Assembly: GCA_038213435.1 (NCBI GenBank)
Contig: JBBQTI010000007.1
Span: 1-64,000 of the forward strand
Reading direction: 5' to 3'
Length of the DNA stretch: 64,000 nucleotides
Source of the DNA: PALSA-610 sp038213435
GTDB taxonomy: Bacteria; Actinomycetota; Acidimicrobiia; IMCC26256; PALSA-610
The translations under genes were made by a program, and so were the position numbers. This document shows, piece after piece, positions 25,660-34,345 of the stretch (position 1 is the stretch's first letter; every line of letters begins with the position of its first letter). The notes beneath the pieces are model-generated. The model ran no database searches. It was not told where the DNA came from and was given only the letters and a program-made list of their open reading frames with translations.

Positions 25660-26523
25660 GTGACGCAGTCCGTGCCCCTCCCTTGGCGCCGGCGCGCCGC
25701 GCGCGATACCGGTCGCTTCCTCTCGCCCGCGGTGCGGAATCTTGCGGGTGAGCTCGACGTCGATGCGGCGTCCTTGCTCGGCCGGGGTACGGGTGGTCGC
25801 GTGACGCGCGCGGACGTCGTCGCGGCGGCCGGTGCTCCCGGGAGCGTTCGCGACGAGGTTGTGCCGTTCGACAACGTCCGGCGCCGGACCGCGATCGGGC
25901 TCCTCGCGTCCAAGCGCGCGATCCCTCACGCGCTCGTGGTGGTTGCGGCCGACTATGGCGCGATCGGACTCGCGCGCCGCGCCGGAGGTCTGACCGCGTT
26001 GCCGTTCGTGGCCCGGGCCGTCGTCGATGCGCTCCGCGAATTTCCGCTGATGAACGCGACCACTGCCGAGGACGGGTTGTCCGTCGTGACCCACCGGGCC
26101 GTAAACCTCGGGATCGCGGTCGACCTCGACTTCCACGGCCTCGTCGTGCCGGTGGTGCACGGCGCCGACGGTCTCCGCCTGCGCGCCCTCGCCGCCGCGA
26201 TCCGCGACGTCGCCGGGCGCGCCCGGGCCCGGCAACTCGTGCCCGACGATCTCGCGGGCGGAACGTTCACGATCACCAACCCCGGTGCGTCGGGCACGTG
26301 GATCTCGTTCCCCGTCATCAATCGGCCCCAGGTCGGGATCCTCGCGACCGACGGCGTCTCCAAGCGGGTGGTCGCCGGTGACGACGGCCGCGTCGGTATC
26401 GCGCCGGTCGGTCATCTGTGCTGTGCGTTCGACCATCGCGCGCTCGACGGCGCGTACGCGGGCGCGTTTCTCCGGCGCGTCCGCGACATCGTCGAAACGC
26501 GCGACTGGCTCAGCGAACTTTGA
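25660..26523 (+). CDS. 2-oxoacid dehydrogenase E2-like acyltransferase lacking a lipoyl domain
   Basis: 287 residues. Residues about 17-55 are a peripheral subunit-binding domain (LSPAVRNLAGELDVDAASLLGRGTGGRVTRADV). The rest is the CAT-like catalytic domain, with the active-site His and Asp in FDHRALDG near residue 255. No lipoyl domain with its DKA motif precedes it: the upstream 33 bases are promoter and the extended frame is nonsense. The protein can therefore bind E1/E3 and form an acyltransferase core but needs a lipoyl carrier from another gene. Start at GTG 25660 after TAGTCT. Its 3' end overlaps the convergent PI-PLC gene by 14 bases. Confidence 0.82.
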   Translation: MTQSVPLPWRRRAARDTGRFLSPAVRNLAGELDVDAASLLGRGTGGRVTRADVVAAAGAPGSVRDEVVPFDNVRRRTAIGLLASKRAIPHALVVVAADYGAIGLARRAGGLTALPFVARAVVDALREFPLMNATTAEDGLSVVTHRAVNLGIAVDLDFHGLVVPVVHGADGLRLRALAAAIRDVAGRARARQLVPDDLAGGTFTITNPGASGTWISFPVINRPQVGILATDGVSKRVVAGDDGRVGIAPVGHLCCAFDHRALDGAYAGAFLRRVRDIVETRDWLSEL

Positions 26524-27664
26524 CCGCCAGCCGCGCCGGGTCCTCGACGTCGGTCGGTTTGCACCCGGGCGGTCCGGTGACGGGATCACAGCGGGCGGGA
26601 GTGCCGCCCGGGATGCGGACCACGTAACCGTTGCCGATCGTCGGGTCCGGCTGCTCGTAGTCGGTGCTCACCAGCTGCGCGCCACCATTCAGGGCCGCTC
26701 GCTCCATGTGCGTGTCGTTCGCCCGAGCGGCAAACGTGTCGGCGTCGGCCCGCGTGCGTACGATCATGTGCGCCGCCAGCGCCGACTTGATCCGGGTCGC
26801 GTCGGCGATCGGGTCGTTCAACTTCGCGTACGCGGCATCGTCTCGACCCGGCGACGACGGCGTGAAGAGCAGACGCCCACGCAGCGACGGGTGGCCGATC
26901 AGGTAGGCGTCGCGGAACGATTCGTTGTCGAGCGTGAAGTAGACCTTGCCGCGTACGCGGTCGAGCGTCGGCCAGCCGTGCGAGCGGACTGCCTCTCCCA
27001 ACGTCGGAGCGTTGCCGCGCACGTCGTCGGGGGTGACGATCTGGTCGCGGGTGAACACTGAGAGGATCTCGCGCTCGAACGCGGCGAACATCGGTTCGGT
27101 CACGCGATCGTCCTTCATCTCGACGTGGATGTCGAACGGCACATGAGCCGGGTGCGCATCCGACCACGTGCGAACGAGCCGAATGCACGAGACGAACGTG
27201 AGACAGGTCGAGTTCGTGTCGACATCGGCCTGGTGGATGACCTTGTAACCGGGCGTGCGCATCACCGGTTCGTCAGGCAGGCGCACCCCCACCTGGATCG
27301 GAAACGACGGCCGGGCGAACTTGCCGCCCCTCGGATCGGACCAGACGTCGAGCTCGATCTGGCGTACGCCGAGCGCGAATTGGCGGGGCAGTGGCGCGTG
27401 CGCGTAGTCAAGGCTCATCGCGAGCCCCGCGTTCCCGCCATTGCGCAGCGCGGCGAGCACCTGGGGATACGGCCGGCCGTGGTAACTGTTGTGCGACCCG
27501 AGCACCTGTATCTGATCGAGACGCAAGGTGCGGTCGAGTCGATACCCGGGAACCGACGTGGTCGTCGAGACCGGCGCGATCGCTTGGTGCCCGGCGCCAC
27601 CACTACTGCACGCCGGCGCGACGAGAGCAACGAGACAAACCGCGATCGACATGTGGCGCCACAC
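26510..27664 (-). CDS. PI-PLC-type (calcium-dependent phosphodiesterase) lipoprotein
   Basis: About 384 residues. A short hydrophobic signal ends in a lipobox LVAPACSSG, so the mature protein should be an outer-face membrane-anchored lipoprotein, followed by a Thr/Ser-rich linker. The catalytic TIM barrel has VLGSHNSYHG (about 50, a catalytic His), IELDVWSDPRGG and FDIHVEMKD, typical of the Ca2+-dependent phosphoinositide phospholipase C family. It should cleave a phospho-diester lipid or GPI-like head group. GTG 27664 is chosen because TATGCT (minus strand, 27672-27677) is 7 bases upstream; ATG 27676 and ATG 27652 are alternatives in the same frame. Confidence 0.8.
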   Translation of the reverse strand: MWRHMSIAVCLVALVAPACSSGGAGHQAIAPVSTTTSVPGYRLDRTLRLDQIQVLGSHNSYHGRPYPQVLAALRNGGNAGLAMSLDYAHAPLPRQFALGVRQIELDVWSDPRGGKFARPSFPIQVGVRLPDEPVMRTPGYKVIHQADVDTNSTCLTFVSCIRLVRTWSDAHPAHVPFDIHVEMKDDRVTEPMFAAFEREILSVFTRDQIVTPDDVRGNAPTLGEAVRSHGWPTLDRVRGKVYFTLDNESFRDAYLIGHPSLRGRLLFTPSSPGRDDAAYAKLNDPIADATRIKSALAAHMIVRTRADADTFAARANDTHMERAALNGGAQLVSTDYEQPDPTIGNGYVVRIPGGTPARCDPVTGPPGCKPTDVEDPARLAVKVR

Positions 27665-27756
27665 GCTTCGGAGCATAGGATCTCGGCCGTGCACGCGCCT
27701 CCCGGCGAGTCGCGAGTCACGAGGCACGAGTACCGAAGAAAGGAGAAGCGGTCGCG

Positions 27757-27948
27757 GTGAGGGTGCGCGTCGATCCCGATCTGTGTGTCGGTCACGGCCG
27801 CTGCTACGTGCTGGCGCCTGACGTGTTCGCGGCCGACGACTTCGGACACTGCGAGATCGTCGCACCCGAGGTCGACGGCGCACTTGCCGACCAAGCGCGG
27901 ATCGGCGCCGAGAACTGCCCCGAACGAGCCATCTCCTTGGAGGATTGA
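27757..27948 (+). CDS. Small 3Fe-4S ferredoxin
   Basis: 63 residues with CVGHGRC (Cys-x5-Cys, His in the middle) at about 10-16 and NCPERAI near the C-terminus. Three Cys in total imply a 3Fe-4S cluster, as in P450-partner ferredoxins of mycobacteria and streptomycetes. GTG 27757 has AAGGAG 11 bases upstream. It is followed after three bases by an SDR, repeating the ferredoxin-SDR order seen at 19405-20412. Electron donor to a monooxygenase outside the window is inferred. Confidence 0.85.
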   Translation: MRVRVDPDLCVGHGRCYVLAPDVFAADDFGHCEIVAPEVDGALADQARIGAENCPERAISLED

Positions 27949-27951
27949 CGA

Positions 27952-28782
27952 ATGAGCGACGTGCTGCAGTACGAGGGCAAGCGCGTCATCGTGACGGGCG
28001 CGGCGTCGGGGATGGGCGCGGCGACCGCGCAGATCCTCGTCGATCTCGGTGCGGAGGTGCACGCCATCGATATCAAGAAGCCCGAGGTGACGGGGTTGGC
28101 CAGCTTCAGCCACTGCGACCTCCGCGACCCGGCGCAGATCGACGAGACGGTCGCCAAGATCGGCAAGATCGTGAACGCGCTGTTCAATTGCGCCGGTCTG
28201 CCGAACACGTTTCCCGAGCTCGACGTGATGCTCGTCAACTTCTGCGGGCTTCGTCAGGTGACCGAGTCGGTGATCCCGCTCATGATCGAGGGCTCGTCGA
28301 TCGCGAGCATCGCGTCGACCGCGGGGATCGGTTGGATGCAGAACATGGAGTTGCTTTTCGGTCTCGTGCTTACTCCCGACTTCGCCGCGGCGCGTGCGTG
28401 GTGCGAGGAGCACCCGAAGGAACTGGCGAACGCGTACGGGCTTTCGAAGGAAGCGATCAACGCGTACACGGCGTTTCGTTCGTTCAACCTCGCGAAGGAC
28501 CGGATCCGCATCAACTGCGTGAACCCGGGTCCGACCGACACGCCGATGATGCCGGAGTTCGAGAAGGCCGTCGGCAAGAAGTACATGGACGACTTCCCGG
28601 TGCCCCTCGGTCGCCATGCGGTTGCAGATGAGCAGGCCTGGCCGATGGTGTTCCTCAACAGTCCGCGTTCGTCGTTCGTCACGGGCCTGCAGTTCGACTG
28701 CGACGGCGGCTTCAAGGGGGGCTTGTTCACGGGCCAGATCGACCCAACGGTCCTGATGCCGCAAGGCAACGACTCCGCCTGA
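27952..28782 (+). CDS. SDR family oxidoreductase, 3-alpha-hydroxysteroid dehydrogenase-like
   Basis: 276 residues. TGAASGMGAATAQIL binds NAD(P). It has NCAG at about 80, Ser in SIASTAGIG at about 118, and YGLSK at about 162-166. A long insertion between the catalytic Ser and Tyr (LLFGLVLTPDFAAARAWCEEHP) and the GP.DTPMM loop resemble 3-alpha-HSD/carbonyl reductase-type proteins. GGAGG at 27936-27940 overlaps the end of the ferredoxin gene and gives a strong ribosome binding site for ATG 27952. Steroid or alicyclic alcohol oxidation is suggested, not proven. Confidence 0.8.
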   Translation: MSDVLQYEGKRVIVTGAASGMGAATAQILVDLGAEVHAIDIKKPEVTGLASFSHCDLRDPAQIDETVAKIGKIVNALFNCAGLPNTFPELDVMLVNFCGLRQVTESVIPLMIEGSSIASIASTAGIGWMQNMELLFGLVLTPDFAAARAWCEEHPKELANAYGLSKEAINAYTAFRSFNLAKDRIRINCVNPGPTDTPMMPEFEKAVGKKYMDDFPVPLGRHAVADEQAWPMVFLNSPRSSFVTGLQFDCDGGFKGGLFTGQIDPTVLMPQGNDSA

Positions 28783-28829
28783 CCCGTACATTGCCGGCCC
28801 GGGCGCCGAGCCGAATAGCCTCTCGTCGC

Positions 28830-29813
28830 ATGACCGACGCGCCGAGAAGTGACTGGACGATCGACGAGGTGCAGGCGCTCTTCGAGCTGCCGCTCATGGG
28901 ATTGATCCGCCGGGCCGGCGGCGTGCACGAGCAGTTCCACGATGTCGACGTCGTGCAGGTGAACCAGCTGCTGTCGATCAAGACCGGTGCTTGCCCCGAG
29001 GACTGCGGCTACTGCTCGCAGTCGGCGCGTCACGACACCGGTGTCAAGGCGCAGCCTCTCATGGCCGTCGACGAGGTCGTGCGCACGGCCAAGCGAGCCA
29101 AGGCCCAAGGCGTCACCCGGTTCTGCATGGGTGCCGCATGGCGCGACGTGAAGGACAACGCGCAATTCGACCGGGTGCTCGAAATGGTGCGCCAGGTCAA
29201 CGATCTGGGACTCGAGGTGTGTGCGACGCTCGGCATGCTGACGGCCGACCAGGCGCGCCGGCTGGAGGAAGCAGGCCTCTACGCTTACAACCACAACCTC
29301 GACACCTCACCCGAGTACTACGACTCGGTGATCACGACCCGCACCTACCAGGACCGCCTGGACACGATCGACAACCTGCGCACGACGAGCATCACGGTGT
29401 GCTGCGGCGGGATAATCGGGATGGGCGAATCGGTCGCCGACCGGATCTCGTTCCTGCACCGGTTGGCGACTCTCGACCCCCACCCGGAGTCGGTGCCGAT
29501 CAATATGTTGTCGCGCGTGCCGGGTACCCCCCTCGAGAACGCGGACGACGTCGAGATCCACGAGACCGTCCGCATGATCGCCGCCGCGCGAGTGCTCATG
29601 CCTACCTCTGTGGTTCGCATCGCCGCGGGCCGGCACCTGATGAGCTTCTCCGATCAGGCGCTCTGTTTCCTTGCCGGCGCCAACTCGATCTTCTCGAGCG
29701 AGCGCAACATGATGCTCACCGCGACGACGCCGTGTGCCGACCACGCGAGCGACCGCTCGATGCTGGCGACGATGGGGTTGCGACCCCGGGTCCTCGAGCC
29801 CAGCGACCGGTGA
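28830..29813 (+). CDS. bioB: Biotin synthase
   Basis: 327 residues, a radical SAM enzyme that inserts sulfur into dethiobiotin. CPEDCGYCSQS (Cys-x3-Cys-x2-Cys) near residue 51 binds the 4Fe-4S cluster that cleaves SAM. FCMGAAWRDVKD, YNHNLDTSPEYY and RIAAGRHLMS (with the unusual Arg ligand of the 2Fe-2S cluster) are conserved BioB motifs. ATG 28830 follows TAGCCT (28816-28821) by 8 bases, so leaderless. No other biotin genes or BirA-type operator are visible beside it. Confidence 0.94.
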   Translation: MTDAPRSDWTIDEVQALFELPLMGLIRRAGGVHEQFHDVDVVQVNQLLSIKTGACPEDCGYCSQSARHDTGVKAQPLMAVDEVVRTAKRAKAQGVTRFCMGAAWRDVKDNAQFDRVLEMVRQVNDLGLEVCATLGMLTADQARRLEEAGLYAYNHNLDTSPEYYDSVITTRTYQDRLDTIDNLRTTSITVCCGGIIGMGESVADRISFLHRLATLDPHPESVPINMLSRVPGTPLENADDVEIHETVRMIAAARVLMPTSVVRIAAGRHLMSFSDQALCFLAGANSIFSSERNMMLTATTPCADHASDRSMLATMGLRPRVLEPSDR

Positions 29814-29835
29814 ACCGTTCCAGTTTCTCAGGCCG

Positions 29836-30612
29836 TCACGCGCCGCCGTGCGCGGTGTCGCAGAGGCGGGTCTGTCCGTCGGGCACCTGGCCGGCACCGA
29901 CACCCTCGAGGGCGGCGAACGGTCCACACTGATTCGGCACGACCCAGACGTGCAGCATCGGGGTGTTGCCGGCTTTCGACGACCCCGGCGCGCACTGGCC
30001 GTTGACGGCGGTAAGGCCCGACAGCGTCTTTTGCACCGGGTCGTTCGTCAGACAGAGATCGGCGTGCACGTGCCACTGTGTGAGCGCGCCGCCGACGTCG
30101 GGCGCGTCGGTGAAGCGGCTGCCGAACGGCAGCATGAACATCGCGGCGGCGATTTGCTGCGTGCCGTTCTTCACCTCGTAGACCAGTGACTCGGGTCGCG
30201 TCGGGTCGAGGATGTGGCCGTCGTCGACGGTGGCCCAATTGATGAAGTGCTCGTCGCCGGTGATGCGGTCGCCGATCGAGCGGTACCCGGCCGCCATCGC
30301 GTCGGCCGGGTAGGTGAACTTGCGGAGGTCGACGATCGTCGAGCGGACCAACTGCTCGGCGCGGCGCTGCTCGGCCGGAGTGACGCCGGGGGTTCCCGCG
30401 AGGTCGATCGGCTTCGTCGGGTCGTAGGGCTTTGGTTTCGCGACCGTCGTCGAGGTGGTCGAGGTCGCCTTCGTCGTCGACGAGGCGGCGGGTGGGGGCG
30501 CGCTGGATTGATGCCCGCCCGACGATCCGCCGCACGCGCTCAGCACGAGCGCGAGCGCAAGCGACCCAATCGCGAACGGCCTGATACCAACCCGAGCCCC
30601 CGACTTCCGCAT
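29836..30612 (-). CDS. Secreted lipoprotein of unknown function
   Basis: 258 residues. A signal peptide with lipobox ALVLSACGG (Cys near residue 27) is followed by a Ser/Thr/Pro/Ala-rich linker to about residue 65. The folded domain has INWATVDDGHILDPTRPESLVYEV, AAAMFMLPFG, QWHVHADLC and NTPMLHVWVVPNQCGPFAALEG. The conserved His and Cys residues look like a metal or haem-type site, but no characterised homolog is recalled. It resembles a hypothetical family seen in soil and marine actinobacteria. ATG 30612 lies 6 bases after TAGTCT (minus strand, 30619-30624). Confidence 0.72.
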   Translation of the reverse strand: MRKSGARVGIRPFAIGSLALALVLSACGGSSGGHQSSAPPPAASSTTKATSTTSTTVAKPKPYDPTKPIDLAGTPGVTPAEQRRAEQLVRSTIVDLRKFTYPADAMAAGYRSIGDRITGDEHFINWATVDDGHILDPTRPESLVYEVKNGTQQIAAAMFMLPFGSRFTDAPDVGGALTQWHVHADLCLTNDPVQKTLSGLTAVNGQCAPGSSKAGNTPMLHVWVVPNQCGPFAALEGVGAGQVPDGQTRLCDTAHGGA

Positions 30613-30729
30613 CCGCACAGACTACTCAGCGAATGTGTGGGCGTTACTGCGCCGGAAGTGGCTCAGTTCGAATCTGGCTCGACCGATATTGCATGTACGG
30701 TCCGATCCACGCAACCGAGGAGTATCGCC

Positions 30730-30963
30730 ATGATCGAGGTAGTCGCCTTACTGCTCATCGTGGCCGGGTTCGTGCTGTGGGACCGGAGGTCGCCGACGAG
30801 TGCCTCACCCGACACGCGCATGATCCGGATCGGTGTAGTCCTCGCGGCTATCGGTGCGGTGTTCAGCTTCATCGCCTGGTGGGCGATCGTGCCAGTGGTC
30901 GTGCTGCTCGTCGGCGCGACGATGATCGTGGTGGGACGCCACCGGGTTGTTTCCGCGGCGTAG
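30730..30963 (+). CDS. Small two-helix membrane protein
   Basis: 77 residues with two predicted helices: EVVALLLIVAGFVLW at the N-terminus and GVVLAAIGAVFSFIAWWAIVPVVVLLVGATMIVVG at about 36-70, separated by a polar loop. GAGGAG about 7 bases before ATG 30730 gives a clear ribosome binding site. No recognised domain. It stands between two genes on the minus strand, so it has its own promoter. Confidence 0.65.
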   Translation: MIEVVALLLIVAGFVLWDRRSPTSASPDTRMIRIGVVLAAIGAVFSFIAWWAIVPVVVLLVGATMIVVGRHRVVSAA

Positions 30964-31077
30964 CGCCCAGCTCGCAGCAACCGCAGAGGCGGGCCGCTCG
31001 TCGTCCAGAAGTTCTGCGAGCTGAGTGACTGACCACGAGTGCCGCTCGATCCCCGCCGCCATCGCCGGGGGTTCCAC

Positions 31078-32979
31078 CTACTGCGGCAGCGCTCGGAGGA
31101 ATCCGGCGGCCAGCGGGGCCGCGACGCGCCCGCCCACACCGCCGTCCTCGACGATTACCGCGAACGCGAGGTCGCCTCGGAACCCGATGAACCACGCGTG
31201 CGTACGGGGTGGGTTGGCATTGCCGAACTCGGCCGTGCCGGTCTTGCCGAACGAGTTGGCCGGCAGGCCCGCTCCGGCCGCGGTGCCACCCGGACGCACG
31301 ACACTCGCCATGAACGATTTCAGCGTCGAGTCGACGCGCGGGTCGAGCGGGGCGACGCCCGGAGGGGCGGCCGGTGCCGGCTGGGTGACGAGTGCCGGTG
31401 CCCGCCACCGCCCATACGCGACGGTCGCCGCGACCGACGCCATCTGCACTGGGCTCGCGAGTATGCGTCCCTGTCCGATCGCCGATGCGGCGCGCTCGGC
31501 ACGATCGCTCGGCTTCGGGTACGAACCGCCGGCCGCCTCGATACCGAGCGACCAATGCGCGTTGAACCCGAACAAGGTTGCCGCGTTCGCGAGCGCGTCC
31601 GCGGGGAGGGGATCGGCCAGACCGATGAACGCGTTGTTGCACGAGATCGCGAACGCGCTCGCGAGGTCGAGCGAGCCGGAGGATTCGCCTTCGAAGTTCG
31701 CGAAGGTACGACCGTCGACGGTGATCGTCGGTGGACAAGGTGCCGGAGTGGACCCCGTGTCACCGGCGGCGAGCAGGGCCGCCGATGTGATGACCTTGAA
31801 GGTCGAACCCGGCGGGTACGTGCCCGAAAGTGCGCGATTGAATCCACCGTCGGGCTTCGAGACCACTGCTCGGATCGCGCCCGTCGACGGGTCGATTGCA
31901 ACCAGCGCCGCGTTGTTGCGGACGCCGGCGAGCGCTGCTTCCGCGGCCCTCTGAGTCGAGGGATCGATCGTGAGCCGCACCGGTTGCCCCGGCTTGCCCG
32001 CGAAGCGCTTGAGCTTGCGTACGGTCGCGCCCTTGCGTTCGACGATCACGACGTCGGTGCTCGGCGATCCGGAGAGCCGCTTCTCGTAGACGGATTCCAG
32101 ACCGGAGAGCCCGACTCGATCGCCGACCGCGTCGGGCGGGCCGCGCTGGTGGAGCCGTTCGGCCGTTATGCCGCCGCCGCTGCCGAGTATCGCCGCGCCG
32201 AGCGCGGCGTCGACCGCGACCACGCCCTGGGCGTCCCGGAAGATGATCCCGTTGATCGGCACCAGCTGATCGTGGATGCGTTGGTAGCGCTCCGCGGGAA
32301 GCCGTGAGACCGTGGCTACCGGGAGGAAGTAGAACGGCCGCACGCCGGGTGCGTGCAGCACCTTGTCGATCTCCGCCGGGTCGACGCCGAGCAACGACTT
32401 CATACCGAACTTCACGGCCGCGAGATCGGCCGGGGACTTGATGTGATCGGGTTCGAGGCCGACCTGCACGATTGCCTCGTCGCCGACGAGCACGCTGCCG
32501 TCGCTGGCGAGGATCGGCGCGCGCGCGGGCCAGACTCGATCGACCGTCAAGTGCTGGCCGGCGCCCAGACCCGGGAAGAGATCGGTCGGATTCCACTTGA
32601 TGAGCCAGCCCGCCTTCGAGTGGACGAGCGCGAGCGCGCCGTCCCACTCGATCGCGCCGAGGCCCTTGAGCGCGACCTTCGCGTGATACCTCGCGCTCGC
32701 GTCGGTCGCGGTGCCGGAAAGGGCCGTTCGCGTGTACGTCGCCGAGCTACCGGGAACCGCCTGCACCAGGCCCGACACCGCGGCGGCGAGGTCGGTGGGC
32801 GGCGAGTCGAGGAGCGTGGCCATGTCGGCCGGGTCGTTGCGGGCCCACGCGTGCAGGAAGGTGTCGACCTCGCGGCTCGGGAGCGTGACCTTGTCCGTGT
32901 GGGTCTTCGCGACGACGACGCCCACGATGCTGCCGGCGACGACGAGGAGCGCCGCAAAGAAGACGAGAGCGCGCTTCAT
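31078..32979 (-). CDS. Penicillin-binding protein (transpeptidase with NTF2-like N-terminal domain)
   Basis: 633 residues. An N-terminal membrane anchor (about 4-26) is followed by a MecA-N/NTF2-like domain (about 35-140), a PBP dimerisation domain, and a transpeptidase domain. Active-site motifs are visible: SxxK in GSTFK (about 400), SxN in SCNNAF (about 450) and KTG in KTGTAE (about 580). It is a class B PBP like mycobacterial PbpA/Rv2864c lipoprotein-type enzymes, acting outside the membrane in peptidoglycan cross-linking. ATG 32979 gives the correct membrane anchor; a CAGACT hexamer 8 bases upstream is one base off the leaderless consensus. Confidence 0.87.
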   Translation of the reverse strand: MKRALVFFAALLVVAGSIVGVVVAKTHTDKVTLPSREVDTFLHAWARNDPADMATLLDSPPTDLAAAVSGLVQAVPGSSATYTRTALSGTATDASARYHAKVALKGLGAIEWDGALALVHSKAGWLIKWNPTDLFPGLGAGQHLTVDRVWPARAPILASDGSVLVGDEAIVQVGLEPDHIKSPADLAAVKFGMKSLLGVDPAEIDKVLHAPGVRPFYFLPVATVSRLPAERYQRIHDQLVPINGIIFRDAQGVVAVDAALGAAILGSGGGITAERLHQRGPPDAVGDRVGLSGLESVYEKRLSGSPSTDVVIVERKGATVRKLKRFAGKPGQPVRLTIDPSTQRAAEAALAGVRNNAALVAIDPSTGAIRAVVSKPDGGFNRALSGTYPPGSTFKVITSAALLAAGDTGSTPAPCPPTITVDGRTFANFEGESSGSLDLASAFAISCNNAFIGLADPLPADALANAATLFGFNAHWSLGIEAAGGSYPKPSDRAERAASAIGQGRILASPVQMASVAATVAYGRWRAPALVTQPAPAAPPGVAPLDPRVDSTLKSFMASVVRPGGTAAGAGLPANSFGKTGTAEFGNANPPRTHAWFIGFRGDLAFAVIVEDGGVGGRVAAPLAAGFLRALPQ

Positions 32980-33083
32980 CGGCCGCCAGTCTGGCCCAGG
33001 GGAGCCCGCCGTCGGTGGCGCGCCGCCCTCGGGATGCCGGAAGTGGGGCGTCGTTCGACACGTCACGGCTCAGAGGACGAAGA

Positions 33084-33097
33084 TGGAACACGTTCTA
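33084..33097 (+). promoter_or_regulatory. KstR-like operator
   Basis: TGGAACACGTTCTA matches the TnnAACnnGTTnnA consensus of KstR, the TetR-family repressor of cholesterol and fatty acid catabolism in mycobacteria. It lies 38 bases before the start of the acyl-CoA dehydrogenase pair, in promoter position. Assignment is from consensus only; no kstR gene is in the window. Confidence 0.5.
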
Positions 33098-33135
33098 TCC
33101 CCGTGACCATGCGGTCGAGTAGTGGCGGAGGCCAG

Positions 33136-34314
33136 ATGTACGTCGGGTTGAGCAAGGAGCAGGAGGCGCTGCGCGACGAGCTGCGCGCGTACTACGACGG
33201 CCTGCTGACGTCCGAGGTCGAGGACGACCTGCGCAAGGGTGAGGGTGTCGGCCGGGTTTCGAAGGACGTCTGGAAGCAGATGTGTCGCGACGGCTGGGCG
33301 GGCGTCGGGTGGCCGAAGGAGTGGGGGGGCCGCGGCATGACCCCGATCGAGCAGTTCGTGTTCTTCGACGAGTCGATGCGCGCGGGTGCACCGGTGCCGA
33401 TGCTCACGATCAATTCCGTCGCGCCGACCATCATGCGGTATGGATCCGAAGAACAGAAGAACTTCTACGTCGACAAGATCCTCAAGGGCGAGATCCATTT
33501 CGCGATCGGCTACACCGAGTCCGACGCCGGCACCGACCTCGCGTCGCTGAAGACTCGCGCGGTGCGCGACGGCGACGAGTACGTCATAAACGGCCAGAAG
33601 GTCTTCACGAGTCTTGCGAGCGGCGCCGACTACATCTGGCTCGCGGTGCGCACGAGCCAGGAGGCCAAGAAGCACAAGGGCATCTCGATCATCATCGTGC
33701 CCACCGACACGCCCGGGTTCTCGTACAAGAAGATCGAGAACTTCGGCGACACCAACACGAACATCACCTACTACGAGGACGTTCGGGTTCCGGCCGGCAA
33801 CCTCGTTGGCGGGGAAAACCAGGGTTGGTCCCTCATCACGAACCAGCTGAACCACGAACGCGTGACGTTGTGCTCGTCGGGTGTCGTGGAGCGCCAGCTC
33901 GACGACGTCCGCAAATGGGCGCAGGACACGAAGCTCGCAGACGGCCGGCGCGTGATCGACCAGGAATGGGTGCAGGTCAACCTTGCGCGCGTTCACGCCA
34001 AGCTCGAGTTCCTGAAGCTCGCGAACTGGCGGGTCGCGTGGCTCGCGCAGAACGGCGAGGCGTTGAATCCGGCCGACGCATCGTCGATCAAGGTGTACGG
34101 CACCGAGTTCTACATGGAAGCCGCGCGCCTCTTGATGGAGATCATGCGCGACCAGGCACCGATCGCAGGCAAGTCGCCCGGCGCCGTGGTGCGGGGCCGG
34201 GTCGAGCGCATGCTGCGCGGCATGCACATCCTGACCTTCGGCGGCGGCACCAACGAGATGCAGCGAGACCTGATCGCGATCTTCGGGCTCAACATGCCCG
34301 GAAGCCCGCGCTGA
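33136..34314 (+). CDS. Acyl-CoA dehydrogenase, subunit of a probable heteromeric pair
   Basis: 392 residues with the acyl-CoA dehydrogenase fold: GVGWPKEWGGRGM, then FAIGYTESDAGTDLASLKTRAVRDGDEY and the NGQKVFT strand. The C-terminal catalytic YEGT position reads FGGGTNEMQRDLIA, so the usual catalytic Glu is missing there. GGAGG five bases before ATG 33136 decides the start; the frame also has ATG 33109. A second acyl-CoA dehydrogenase follows after 31 bases. Adjacent unequal pairs of this kind form alpha2-beta2 enzymes in steroid side-chain degradation (FadE26-FadE27, FadE28-FadE29 type), which fits the KstR-like box upstream. Confidence 0.85.
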   Translation: MYVGLSKEQEALRDELRAYYDGLLTSEVEDDLRKGEGVGRVSKDVWKQMCRDGWAGVGWPKEWGGRGMTPIEQFVFFDESMRAGAPVPMLTINSVAPTIMRYGSEEQKNFYVDKILKGEIHFAIGYTESDAGTDLASLKTRAVRDGDEYVINGQKVFTSLASGADYIWLAVRTSQEAKKHKGISIIIVPTDTPGFSYKKIENFGDTNTNITYYEDVRVPAGNLVGGENQGWSLITNQLNHERVTLCSSGVVERQLDDVRKWAQDTKLADGRRVIDQEWVQVNLARVHAKLEFLKLANWRVAWLAQNGEALNPADASSIKVYGTEFYMEAARLLMEIMRDQAPIAGKSPGAVVRGRVERMLRGMHILTFGGGTNEMQRDLIAIFGLNMPGSPR

Positions 34315-34345
34315 GCCCTTACGACGGTATTTGGGGAGACGAACC

